A DNA stretch of 64,000 nt from Leptothrix discophora (GTDB taxonomy: Bacteria; Pseudomonadota; Gammaproteobacteria; Burkholderiales; Burkholderiaceae_C): positions 186,001-250,000 of the forward strand of contig NZ_JAUZEE010000004.1 of NCBI RefSeq assembly GCF_030705305.1, read 5' to 3'. The translations under genes were made by a program, and so were the position numbers. Each line of letters opens with the position of its first letter. The first letter of the stretch is position 1. The notes beneath the pieces were generated by a model that did not search any database, had not been told where the DNA came from, and saw only the letters and a program-made list of their open reading frames with translations. This document shows positions 52,693 to 61,111 of the stretch, piece by piece.

Positions 52693-52875
52693 TTGCGCGG
52701 GCCCGACACCTACACCGAAGGCTTGTTCACGATGCGTCGGCTCGACGACTTCATGCCGGCCAACCATCCTTTGCGTCGGATCCGTGTCACGGCCAACGAG
52801 GCCCTGACCAAGATGGATTCCCTGTTCTCGGCCATGTACGAAGCCCACCTCACGGGTGGCCGGGCGAGCCGGCCG
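52693..52875 (+). pseudogene. Remnant of an IS5-type (DUF772) transposase
   Basis: The frame reads about 61 residues, from MRGPDTYTEGLFTMRRLDDF through NHPLRRIRVTANEALTKMD to TGGRASRP, which matches the N terminus of IS5-family DUF772 transposases. Beyond this point the similarity stops and no catalytic domain remains. The next 105 bp up to the peptidase stop hold no gene. It marks a past insertion and deletion beside parB. Confidence 0.75.
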
Positions 52876-52980
52876 CAATGTCTTTGCGAGAGCGATCTCG
52901 CCAGGCCCGTCAGCGGCCACGCAAGTGGCCGGGTAGCGTTGTGGGAACGCTTTACGCCCGCAGCGTGGCCACGGGCGTGG

Positions 52981-54051
52981 TCATGCACGCCAGGACTTGC
53001 CCGCGAACCGCCCTCGTTCCGGTTCGCCTTGCCATTGCCCAGGATCGGGTCCCCACGGCACCGCTGGCGAGGGTTGTTCAAGAAGCACACACACCACCTC
53101 ACCGAGATCGACGCCGAGGTATTGCCGCGCCGCGGCAGAACCTGCATCAGCACCATCGGCAGCCAAGACGAACTGCTTGAACGGCTCCCACGGGCGGCTC
53201 AACTGCTCGACGATCAGGCGCGCAAGATCGTAGGAGAGTAGGTTGCCATCATCAGGCCGCAGGAACGAACGACCTGACCAGAAATCTTGAATGTCTCGCG
53301 GCCTCCAGAAGGCCAAGTGCCTCGCATGCAGTTGTTGCGGCGTATGGGTCGGCGGTGTACGACAGAGGCGGCGCTCAACGTTCACCGCTAGGCCTTCATT
53401 TAACCAAGCCGGCAGCGGTAAGTGACCGAGGCAACCATGGGTCATTTCATGAGCGATGACCGGCTCGATCAGCCGAAGATCGGCCTTGATGGTCACATAG
53501 TGGCTGCAACCGGCATCAATATGCATGCCACCGCTAAATGCGTACTCCCCGGCGTTTGGATAATAGTACGAGACATATCGGTAGTAGCTCTCATAATCGT
53601 CGAAGATGATCATTACTTCTTGCCCCGCCGCCGGCATGCGCGCAACGCCATCAAGCATGCTCGCCACACGTTGGAGCGTGCGCTCCATGTAGTCGAGCGC
53701 GGCGCCCGCCACTTTCGGTTCGAGTGAGGACAACAGCAGAACGTTCTTCGATTCCCTCAGCCGGAAGCTCGGGCCAAGAGCGCAACGCATATGCAGCAAC
53801 CATACTCGCTTGGCTTCCCGCCACGCTGCGCTCTGATGCGCTGCCGACTCGATGCGTGACAACCAGTCGCAAACATCCTCCCAGGCCATCACCGGATAGC
53901 CCTCGTGGCGCTCACTGTGCTCGCCAGCAGCGAAGCTGGAAGCACCCTCGATAACTACCTCTGAGGGAGGTGGTTCAGAGTCCTGTGCCGAGTCCGCCTT
54001 TGCGTCTGGCGAAGCTCGCTTTCGACCGAACAAATCACGAAACGAGATCAT
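52981..54051 (-). CDS. Putative HEMTH zinc metallopeptidase of unknown family
   Basis: A 356-residue protein with no signal peptide. The segment VIAHEMTHGCLGHLPLPAWLNEGLAV has an HExxH motif followed by a Glu in LNEGLA, the layout of gluzincin (peptidase MA-like) proteases. Upstream YYRYVSYYYPNAGEYAFSGGMHID is Tyr-rich and the N terminus is acidic and disordered. I do not recognise the family beyond that. It is the last gene of the RHS operon, 39 bp after the small membrane protein gene; its codon use is less GC-biased than chromosomal neighbours. Confidence 0.7.
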   Translation of the reverse strand: MISFRDLFGRKRASPDAKADSAQDSEPPPSEVVIEGASSFAAGEHSERHEGYPVMAWEDVCDWLSRIESAAHQSAAWREAKRVWLLHMRCALGPSFRLRESKNVLLLSSLEPKVAGAALDYMERTLQRVASMLDGVARMPAAGQEVMIIFDDYESYYRYVSYYYPNAGEYAFSGGMHIDAGCSHYVTIKADLRLIEPVIAHEMTHGCLGHLPLPAWLNEGLAVNVERRLCRTPPTHTPQQLHARHLAFWRPRDIQDFWSGRSFLRPDDGNLLSYDLARLIVEQLSRPWEPFKQFVLAADGADAGSAAARQYLGVDLGEVVCVLLEQPSPAVPWGPDPGQWQGEPERGRFAGKSWRA

Positions 54052-54090
54052 GCCGACACGTGGCGCCGTCGCACGTTGAGCACCGGGGCA

Positions 54091-54357
54091 TCAGTCAAGG
54101 CGTTTGCTACCCTTGATCCGGCTGATCAGCGGTACAAGAAACAGTGCAGCCAACACGACGAAGAACCCTCCGGTCAGGATTTTGAGTAAACCCGGCCCAA
54201 GTAGACCAGCCAATGCCCTCGGGATGTCGCATTGCTTGAAGCAAAGCACCAAGGGATCTAGGTCTGTAAAGAGGACTGCCAAGCCGACGAGAAGCAGAAT
54301 TGCACCAATCAGCCCAGCTCCGAACTTGTCAACCTTCATCTCGGCCTGTTTCTCCAT
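54091..54357 (-). CDS. Small two-TM membrane protein, candidate immunity protein
   Basis: An 88-residue protein with two hydrophobic segments (about 12-30, GLIGAILLLVGLAVLF; about 55-80, ILTGGFFVVLAALFLVPLI) separated by a short loop with LCFKQCD. Its ATG lies 22 bp inside the end of the second RHS gene, the position where immunity genes sit beside polymorphic toxins. No family is recognised, and an immunity role is inference from position. GC content is clearly below the chromosome. Confidence 0.6.
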   Translation of the reverse strand: MEKQAEMKVDKFGAGLIGAILLLVGLAVLFTDLDPLVLCFKQCDIPRALAGLLGPGLLKILTGGFFVVLAALFLVPLISRIKGSKRLD

Positions 54358-56687
54358 TTGCCGTAAAGATCTGCCCAGTCCTTCTCATCCCAGAGACTCG
54401 GTGTTCCCTTTGGCATGAAGCGTGGGTCATCGCACACGCAGCCCTCTGGGGCACTGTTCGGATTCGTTTGTGCCGGGATGAAGTCGGTCGATCTCCTAGA
54501 CCGGCCTCTATGGTCATATGCGTCCGGGAAGCACATTTCAGCCCCCTCACACTTCCATCGCAAGCAAACGAACTCGCCTTCATCGTTGAAGTAGCCGGCA
54601 GCATCCATCCAAGGATTCCCTGTATCGTGCGCGGGACGAGGCTGACTTGGATTCGGGAATCGAGGACGAGGCCTGAACGGCGTGTAGTGACCATTCTGAG
54701 TTCGAAACAGCCCGTCGGGATCCGTGTAGCCCAGCGGATTGCCCTCGACATATGCATATGTGTTGATGCCACCACCGAGCCCGATGGGATCTGACTGCAT
54801 ATATCGCCCCAACCAAGCCGCATAGTCACGATGGTGGTTGTAGAACCCTGTGGTTTCCCGATCGTACACCTGCCCAGGGAACCGGAGGTTGAAGGTGTAG
54901 ACACCCAGCGCATTTGGGTTCTCGTTGACCGGCGTGACACCGAAGCTCTCGAAGCTGTCCCAGCGCCAGACGATGGCGTGGTCGCTGCTACGGGTCACGA
55001 TGCGGGGCGTGTTCAGGTGATCGGCGTAGACGTAGTCGATGCGGGTGGCCACGTTCAAGGTCGCGCCGCTGCCGGTGCGGGTCTGCTTGACCACCGCCAC
55101 CGGCTGGTCACCCAGCCAGACCACCTCGTAGATCGGGATGCCTGAGGCGTCGTACTCCCCGAGGATGTGCCCGTCCTCGTCGTAGGCGTAGTGCACCGCC
55201 CCGGTGGTCACAAGGGTCGTGACGCCGCTCTTGCGCACCCGCTGCTCCAGCCCGTTGTACCAGTAGTTCACCGGCGTGGTCGTGGTCGCGCTGGTTGGGA
55301 TGATGGCCTGGCTGAGGCGGCCACGATCGCTGTAGACAGCACCGCCTGCCGAGCCGTTCCCGGTGATGTTGCCAGCGTTGTCATAGGTCGGGACATCGGT
55401 TACCAGCGAGCCCGTGGAGTTCACGCGCTGGACGCTCGTCAGCCGGTTGCTGGTCGCGCTGACCTGGTTGGCGAAACGTGTGGCCGACACGAAGAACTCG
55501 GTGCGATTGCCGTTGGCGTCGTAGCTGTACGAATAGCTGGTCGTGCCTTGGTTCGAGCGCGTGAGCCGGCCCAGCCCGTCGTACACGAAGGCCTGGTCGA
55601 ACGCGGCCTGAGCCACGCCACTTCGGGTGTGGCTGTACGCGGTGATCCGACCGGCATCGTCATAACCGACGGTGCGCAACAGCCCTGCCGCCGTACCTGT
55701 CCCGATCGGATTGCCCAAGGGATAGGTCTTGGGCCGGCCATAGCTGTCCCAGGTCCGCGCATAGGTCACCGGCCCCGTGCCCCAGGTCCAACCCTTGGCA
55801 TTGCCCATCGCGTCGTACGCGATCGTCGTCAGGATCGACGTCGTGACGGTGGCGTTGGTGCCGACCCCGTTGGCATTGACCGGGTTGAGCGTCAGCCCGC
55901 TGACGCGACCGGTCAGGTCGTAGCTCAGGTTCACGCGCGCCCCGCTGGGCAGCGTGACGGTTTTGAGGTGCCCGTTGTCGGCACCCGCACTTCCCCAGCC
56001 GTACCGGACATCGAAAGTACGCGCTGTGGCCTGTCCGGTGACCAGGACCGTCTGCAGCTTGCGAACCACCCGACCCAGACCGTCGTACGTGTAGGCCGTG
56101 TTGCCGCTCTCATCGGTGATCTTGGTCAGACGGCCGATGCTGTTGGCAGGCTTGGGCGTGACGGTGCCGCCGTCGTACTCGAAGACGGTGTCCACCCCGG
56201 TCGGGTAGTCGATCTTGGTGAGCCGATTGAGTGCGTCGTAGGTATAGAGGACCTGCTTGCCACGGGCATCGGTGCGGGTCTTGAGGTTGCCGGCTGCATC
56301 AAAGGTGGCACTGGTTGTCCCTGTGTCGGGACTGACCTGACTGGTGCGATCGCCCAGGCCGTTGGCGGTGTAGCTGGTCACCAGGTTGCGAGGGTCCGTG
56401 AGCCCAGCCGGCTGATCCGCCAGGTCCCAGCTCGGACGCACCACCGGACGTGCCACGCCGGTGGCGGGCAAAGGCTGTGTCACCTGCACTGGCCTTCCCA
56501 GAGCGTCGTATTGCGTCTGTGTGGTCAGCCCCAGTGGATCGACCACGGTGTGGCGATTGCCCATCGGGTCGTAGCCGAAGGTGGAGGTCATCACGCCCGG
56601 TGCCGGGCTCTGCGCCAGGACGAGCGAGGACAACATCGAGCCTGAGGCGCCCAGCAACAGGGCGAGGGTGTGGGTAACGCGCTTCAC
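54336..56687 (-). CDS. YD-repeat (RHS) protein B with short variable C terminus
   Basis: A 783-residue RHS protein with its own Sec signal peptide (MKRVTHTLALLLGASGSML, then SLVLAQS). YD repeats run throughout (FGYDPMGNRHTV, YDALGRPVQV, YTYDALNRLTKIDYP). The conserved RHS core boundary YMQSDPIGLGGGINTYAYVEGNPLGYTDPDG ends near residue 660. The last ~123 residues are unrelated, proline-rich, and hold five cysteines (VCLRWKCEGAEMC, CVCDD) and a charged tail: the usual place of a toxin tip. Its ATG overlaps the stop of RHS protein A (ATGA). Confidence 0.85.
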   Translation of the reverse strand: MKRVTHTLALLLGASGSMLSSLVLAQSPAPGVMTSTFGYDPMGNRHTVVDPLGLTTQTQYDALGRPVQVTQPLPATGVARPVVRPSWDLADQPAGLTDPRNLVTSYTANGLGDRTSQVSPDTGTTSATFDAAGNLKTRTDARGKQVLYTYDALNRLTKIDYPTGVDTVFEYDGGTVTPKPANSIGRLTKITDESGNTAYTYDGLGRVVRKLQTVLVTGQATARTFDVRYGWGSAGADNGHLKTVTLPSGARVNLSYDLTGRVSGLTLNPVNANGVGTNATVTTSILTTIAYDAMGNAKGWTWGTGPVTYARTWDSYGRPKTYPLGNPIGTGTAAGLLRTVGYDDAGRITAYSHTRSGVAQAAFDQAFVYDGLGRLTRSNQGTTSYSYSYDANGNRTEFFVSATRFANQVSATSNRLTSVQRVNSTGSLVTDVPTYDNAGNITGNGSAGGAVYSDRGRLSQAIIPTSATTTTPVNYWYNGLEQRVRKSGVTTLVTTGAVHYAYDEDGHILGEYDASGIPIYEVVWLGDQPVAVVKQTRTGSGATLNVATRIDYVYADHLNTPRIVTRSSDHAIVWRWDSFESFGVTPVNENPNALGVYTFNLRFPGQVYDRETTGFYNHHRDYAAWLGRYMQSDPIGLGGGINTYAYVEGNPLGYTDPDGLFRTQNGHYTPFRPRPRFPNPSQPRPAHDTGNPWMDAAGYFNDEGEFVCLRWKCEGAEMCFPDAYDHRGRSRRSTDFIPAQTNPNSAPEGCVCDDPRFMPKGTPSLWDEKDWADLYGKWRNRPR

Positions 56688-59155
56688 GGCTGGACTCCGG
56701 TCACGCTCTGAACACGGCCCAGGGCGTCATAGACCCGGGTCACATTGCGCGCCAGGACGCCAGCCGGGTCCTTGAGCGCTTCTGCCGTGCGATTGCCTGC
56801 GTTGTCCAGCGTGTAGGTGATCGTGTTGCCTGCGCCGTCCTTGATGCCCGTGAGGCGATGCGCTGCGTCATAGCTGTAGGTGATCTTGGTGGCGTCGGGC
56901 AGCGTGGCTTCCTTGAGCTGCCCCACCCCGTCGTACAAGTAGGACGTGGTCTGCGCAGCGCCGGCACCCGTCGGAGGACTGACCGCGACCGAGTTCACCC
57001 ATCCGCGTGGTGTGTAGGTGATGTTCGTGACCACGCCATTGGGATCGACGCTGCGTTTGAGGCGACCGGCGCGGTCGTATACCGTGAACTGCGTGATGTG
57101 GCCGGCCGCGTTGGTGATGCTCTGCAAGTCACCCAGGGTGTGATCGACCGTCGAGTCAGCGTAGTACGCGTAGGTGGTCAGGTTGCCGAGTGCGTCCCGG
57201 GCGGTGAGCACTTGGCCGAACGCGTTGTAGGTGTAGCTGGTCACGCGTGCCGCGCCCGAAGGCGTTGCGGCAAAGCCCGCACTGCCATTGACGTCGGTCG
57301 TGGCTTGTTCGACCTGTTTGCACAGCACGGCAATCGGATTGCCGTCGGGCAGCACAGCCGTCGCCGGAGCGCAATTGAGCGCCACATTGCCTGCGGTCGG
57401 GTCCGGCTGGCCGTTGTAAACCCAGGTCGTGATCTTCTTCGGCTCGGCCAGGCGGGTCTTCAGATTCCAGATGGGATGCCACTGCGTGCTGATCTTGCGC
57501 TTGACATTCCCGGCGGGGATCACATTGCCGCTGACAGGGTATTGACACGCCTCAGTGGCGTGATTCAAGCCCTCCACTCTTGCAGTTTCCAGTCGCCGCC
57601 CTGAATCATTGTCGAAGCATGTCTTGACAGCATTGAAATCCACCGACGCGCGAACGAGTCCAGCTGTGTCGTAGTAGGTGCTGCTCGACGCTGCTGCACA
57701 CCCAGCCCCAGCGGGTTGGCTTTGGCTGGCAACGCGCGGAATCCCCAACCCCATTTCTACCCCGTAGTTCGTGATGCTGCCATTGGGCGTGGTCATGGAC
57801 GGCGCAACCGGGAGTCCCCAAGCATGATCACGCCAAACAACGCCGGCGGTTGCATCGAAAGTCTCTGACACATTCCACGTCGGAACACTGACGTACGAGG
57901 CTGTGAAGCGGTTCACCCCGCCGGCCAGTTCGGTTCCTATGGCACGACCCGCGACATCGTACGTGTAAGTGCTGTGACGCGATGCATTCTCATCAAGAAT
58001 GCCTGTCAATGCCCAAGGCAGGCCCGGCAACTCGTAGACGTATTGCCGGGACGTTGAATCTTGCCAGGTGAACTGACTCAACATTCCGCCAACCAAGTAT
58101 GAAACCAAGATGGTTCGACCATCGGGATCAGTGATCGACTTGATGCGAGGCACACCGGTGGACGCGTCTTGCTCATAGGCGAACTGCAGCACCCGCCCCG
58201 TCTGGTCTTGAATACCGATGATCAAGCCCGCCACAGGTGCCACGGTCAATGGCGTCGCGACATCACTGTAGAGATAGGTTAGGACTGTTCCATCTGCAGA
58301 CTTGATGTCAACCAACCGCCCATCTGCACGATACGTCTCGACCGATTGCGCGGCAGCGTCAATGTAGCGCCATCCATCAGGCGTCGCCACCAACCGATCT
58401 CGCACGTCAGTACTGGCACGATAAAGACCGCTTGCATCAAGGAGAAAGTCAACCCAGACGCCACCACCCCGTGACGCCTGTATACCCTGCTTGACACCAT
58501 TCAGGCCTGTTTGAAAGATCAAGCTCTTGTGTAGATTACTATCCCATTGAGATCCGAACGAAGGTGCCGGTCGTGACACCGGCAACTCCGCGCCACCTTC
58601 TGCCGGAAAATTCCGCCTACTGTCATATTGCGCAGAAAGGCGAATGCCGCCAATCTCAGCGGTCAGGCTTTCAGTCTGTCGCTTTGTGGCCGTGAGTGGG
58701 TAAATGGGGTTTCCGCCGCGCGGCTGCTCGCACGATTGCGGCTTGCCGGCGTATCGATCAACAATTTGAACACAGGCTCCCGCTTGGGCAACCCACAGAC
58801 TGTTTGCCGCACAAAATGTCCAAGCTGCTGAACCCCCGACGTGATCGCCACCACCTTCGGCGGTTTTGTTGTAGGCGTAGTCACACCGCCCTGACTCTGA
58901 CACATTGGCGGGAACAGCGCTGCAGGTATCAACGTATAACGAAGCAAGATATGGGCAACTCGCCGTATAAGCCATCAAGGCAGAAATAGCCTCGCTCACA
59001 CCAGAATAAGTTCCAGAAAAACTACCACACTTCCAGTCAGCACCGCTTGCGGTCGCGCTGATGAACCGTGCTGGTGCATTCTGTGCGCCGGCAGTTAGGC
59101 TTATAACAGCCAAACTCGCGATCGAAACGATTGATCGTCTGATTCTTGCAGCCAT
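56684..59155 (-). CDS. YD-repeat (RHS) protein A, N-terminal partner
   Basis: An 823-residue exported protein. Signal peptide MAARIRRSIVSIASLAVISL, then a ~200-residue cysteine-containing non-YD domain, then an RHS/YD barrel-type repeat region (YEQDASTGVPRIKSITDPDG, YTYNAFGQVLTARDALGN, YDRAGRLKRSVDPNGV, YSYDAAHRLTGIKDGAG). It ends in VYDALGRVQSVTGVQP exactly where repeats would continue, and protein B resumes. AGGGAGG four bases before ATAAATG is a strong Shine-Dalgarno. The 5' half has lower GC than the 3' half. Together A and B make one RHS-sized unit in two chains. Confidence 0.85.
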   Translation of the reverse strand: MAARIRRSIVSIASLAVISLTAGAQNAPARFISATASGADWKCGSFSGTYSGVSEAISALMAYTASCPYLASLYVDTCSAVPANVSESGRCDYAYNKTAEGGGDHVGGSAAWTFCAANSLWVAQAGACVQIVDRYAGKPQSCEQPRGGNPIYPLTATKRQTESLTAEIGGIRLSAQYDSRRNFPAEGGAELPVSRPAPSFGSQWDSNLHKSLIFQTGLNGVKQGIQASRGGGVWVDFLLDASGLYRASTDVRDRLVATPDGWRYIDAAAQSVETYRADGRLVDIKSADGTVLTYLYSDVATPLTVAPVAGLIIGIQDQTGRVLQFAYEQDASTGVPRIKSITDPDGRTILVSYLVGGMLSQFTWQDSTSRQYVYELPGLPWALTGILDENASRHSTYTYDVAGRAIGTELAGGVNRFTASYVSVPTWNVSETFDATAGVVWRDHAWGLPVAPSMTTPNGSITNYGVEMGLGIPRVASQSQPAGAGCAAASSSTYYDTAGLVRASVDFNAVKTCFDNDSGRRLETARVEGLNHATEACQYPVSGNVIPAGNVKRKISTQWHPIWNLKTRLAEPKKITTWVYNGQPDPTAGNVALNCAPATAVLPDGNPIAVLCKQVEQATTDVNGSAGFAATPSGAARVTSYTYNAFGQVLTARDALGNLTTYAYYADSTVDHTLGDLQSITNAAGHITQFTVYDRAGRLKRSVDPNGVVTNITYTPRGWVNSVAVSPPTGAGAAQTTSYLYDGVGQLKEATLPDATKITYSYDAAHRLTGIKDGAGNTITYTLDNAGNRTAEALKDPAGVLARNVTRVYDALGRVQSVTGVQP

Positions 59156-59585
59156 TTATCCTCCCTCTGCCTTAATTCTGTGCCTCATTCGAAGCCGCCT
59201 CGCCGTCTGATGACCCATTCCAACCCGAACAAGCAGATCGAAAAATCAAAAATGTGAGTGGCGCCACCTTCAGGCCACAGTCGCTTGAATTCGAACTGAC
59301 GAATATTGCTTGGGATGATTCTTTCATTTGAGGGGCGCGCTGCACTCCCCCAAATTGATGAAGTGGTTTTACTCTGGACAATCGGCCCCTGAACGGATAT
59401 GTACAGCATCACCACAAGCTCGATCTGAGCCAGATGACGGTTTCTTGACTGTTTGATTGCGGGTTGATAACTGTAAAAGATTATTCTTTGTCAGTATTTC
59501 GTCAGGTATCGCCCTTGCGGGTGACTGCCCATGCCTGAAAGACTCCTCGGTCGATTCGACGAATGGATCGGTCATGACATGCAGG
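59156..59585. other. 430-bp gap upstream of the RHS operon
   Basis: AT-richer DNA between the integrase stop and the RHS operon. Two short minus-strand frames overlap here (59172-59381 and 59185-59415), neither with a recognisable family nor a clear Shine-Dalgarno. The operon promoter should lie here; I cannot place hexamers with confidence. Confidence 0.4.
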
Positions 59586-60797
59586 TCAATTCGCAGCCAG
59601 AAACAGCGCCCAGTCCTCCATCAATCGGCGGCGTTTGTCGAACAGGTCGCCCCGCGCATAACTGGCCTCTGCCTTGTCCTTCAGCAGATGCGCCAAGGCG
59701 TGCTCGATCACTTCTCGTGCATGCGTGGTGCGCTCGCCAGCCCAGTCCCGAAAGGTCGATCTCATGCCATGTGCCGTCGCAGCCACCTTCATGCGTCTCA
59801 ACAGCGCCGTCAAGGCCATGTCGGACAACGTCTTGGCCTGGCCGTTGGGCAAGCGCTGCAGGCCCGGAAAGACGAGGATGTCGTGGTCAGGGCCTGGCAG
59901 CGATTTCAAGAGGAGGATCGCCGCTTCAGACAGCGGCACGCGGTGTTCCTTGCCTGCTTTCATGCGGTCGGCAGGCACCGTCCAAACTTGCTTGTCGAGG
60001 TCGATCTCTGACCAGCGCGCGCCTCGGACCTCGCCTGATCGCGCCGCAGTCAGCACCACGAACTCAAGCGCTCGGGCACCGATGCCAGGCTGCGTACGAA
60101 GCGTGCGCATGAAGGCTGGGACATCATCGACCGCCAACGCAGCGTGATGCTCGACTTGTGCGACCTTGGTCGGACGAGGCAAAAGCTTGTCGAGGTGTCC
60201 GCGCCACCGCGCCGGGTTCTCTCCCGACCGGTACTTGCGCACCGTCGCCCAGGCCAGCACCAGTTCGATCCGGCTGCGCAGTCGCGTGGCGGTCTCGGTC
60301 CTCGTTTGCCAGATGGGCTGGAGCACCGCCAGCACCTGGGGCAGATCGATGTCGCTGACCGGCAGTTTGCCCATCACGGGATAGGCGTATTGGGTCAGCG
60401 TGTTTGTCCATTGCTGGACGTGCTTCGCGTTCTTCCAGCCGGACTTGTTGTCGTCGATGTAGCGCGAGGCGCATTGCTCGAAGGTCAGCGCGTTGCTGCG
60501 CTTCAACGCGAGCGCTTTTCGTTCGGCCTGCTTCTGCTCGATAGGATCACCACCGCCGCGGATGACCTCTCGTGCATGTCGAGCCTGCAACCGCGCTTGT
60601 GCGAGGGAAACTTCTGGGTAGCCACCTAACCCCATGTCCCGACGACGCCCGGCAACCTTGACGCGCAGGATCCAACTGCGAGCACCGGAGGGCGCGACCT
60701 GCAACGCGAGTCCTGGCATGCCACCGACCGAGTGCAGTCCCGGCTCGGTCAACGTGGCCACTTGGGTGGCCTTGAGTGCAGCAGCGATCTTGGGCAT
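59586..60797 (-). CDS. int: P4-type tyrosine integrase
   Basis: A 403-residue site-specific recombinase with an N-terminal DUF4102 arm-binding domain (VGGMPGLALQVAPSGARSW), a core-binding domain, and a catalytic domain: Arg in LTAARSGEVRGARWSEID, HGMRSTFRDWAGER with the His-x-x-Arg pair, then IEHALAH and the nucleophile Tyr in ASYARGDLFDKRRRLMEDW. All catalytic residues look intact. The ATG at 60797 has GGAG six bases upstream. It lies 150 bp inside the right repeat and reads into the island. It is the likely enzyme for integration at tRNA-Ser. Confidence 0.95.
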   Translation of the reverse strand: MPKIAAALKATQVATLTEPGLHSVGGMPGLALQVAPSGARSWILRVKVAGRRRDMGLGGYPEVSLAQARLQARHAREVIRGGGDPIEQKQAERKALALKRSNALTFEQCASRYIDDNKSGWKNAKHVQQWTNTLTQYAYPVMGKLPVSDIDLPQVLAVLQPIWQTRTETATRLRSRIELVLAWATVRKYRSGENPARWRGHLDKLLPRPTKVAQVEHHAALAVDDVPAFMRTLRTQPGIGARALEFVVLTAARSGEVRGARWSEIDLDKQVWTVPADRMKAGKEHRVPLSEAAILLLKSLPGPDHDILVFPGLQRLPNGQAKTLSDMALTALLRRMKVAATAHGMRSTFRDWAGERTTHAREVIEHALAHLLKDKAEASYARGDLFDKRRRLMEDWALFLAAN

Positions 60798-60947
60798 AGG
60801 CGACTCCTGCCCCACATCCTACCCAACATAAATATTGGAATGGATCAGATTTCCTGACATTGAACGGGACGATCGATAGCCAATCATCACTATGAGAACC
60901 GCTCAATCCGGACGTACTGGGATCGCCTTGAATATCAAAAACACGGA
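60798..60947 (-). promoter_or_regulatory. Integrase promoter and attachment arm region
   Basis: 150 bp of AT-rich DNA (TAAATATTGGAATGGATCAGATTTCC near 60829, TTGAATATCAAAAACACGG beside attR) between the integrase start and the right repeat. This is where the integrase promoter and its arm-type binding sites are expected; no consensus hexamers are convincing. Confidence 0.45.
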
Positions 60948-61003
60948 CTCCTTCTCCGCCAAGACAAAGCCCAAGTGATTGATTCACTTGGGCTTTTTTC
61001 TTG
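60948..61003. repeat. attR, right direct repeat
   Basis: A copy of the last 14 nt of tRNA-Ser plus downstream DNA, identical to attL over 54 of 56 bases; the two differences are adjacent (CA here, TG in attL at 48045-48046). Beyond it the sequence diverges from the left copy. Confidence 0.92.
60967..60999 (+). terminator. Duplicated tRNA-Ser terminator hairpin in attR
   Basis: The same AAGCCCAAGTGA / TCACTTGGGCTT stem and T-run as behind the tRNA, now without a gene before it on the plus strand. It would insulate the chromosome from read-through out of the island. Confidence 0.85.
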
Positions 61004-61111
61004 TCCGCATGCCCGCCCAGGAAAGAAGAAGGCCCACCGAAGTCACCTTCGGCGGGCCCTGGCCATCGGTGGGGCCGCGCCCTCGTCCAGGGGCGGGGCC
61101 GGGCGATCCGA

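Larger units (their letters stand above)
48028..61003 (+). mobile_element. Integrative and mobilizable element in tRNA-Ser(CGA), 12.9 kb
   Basis: Bounded by 56-bp direct repeats at 48028-48083 and 60948-61003 (offset 12,920 bp). The left copy belongs to the intact tRNA gene and its terminator. Inside are a tyrosine integrase beside the right repeat, a relaxase, an accessory DNA-binding protein and a nic-like sequence for mobilization, an AbiE toxin-antitoxin pair, a ParB, and a four-gene RHS/YD operon. No conjugation pore (type IV secretion) genes are present, so it would need a helper. GC content drops visibly in parts (about 54060-54360 and 58300-59560), in line with acquired DNA. Confidence 0.9.

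Noticed and set aside
52876-53241. Continuation of the plus-strand transposase frame over the peptidase gene
   Set aside because: After TGGRASRP there is no transposase similarity, and the region is antisense to the peptidase 3' end.
55167-56645. A 492-codon plus-strand frame opposite RHS protein B
   Set aside because: Antisense to YD repeats with no domain of its own.
59172-59415. Two overlapping short minus-strand ORFs before the RHS operon
   Set aside because: No family, no clear Shine-Dalgarno, and mutually overlapping frames; kept only as a note on the gap.
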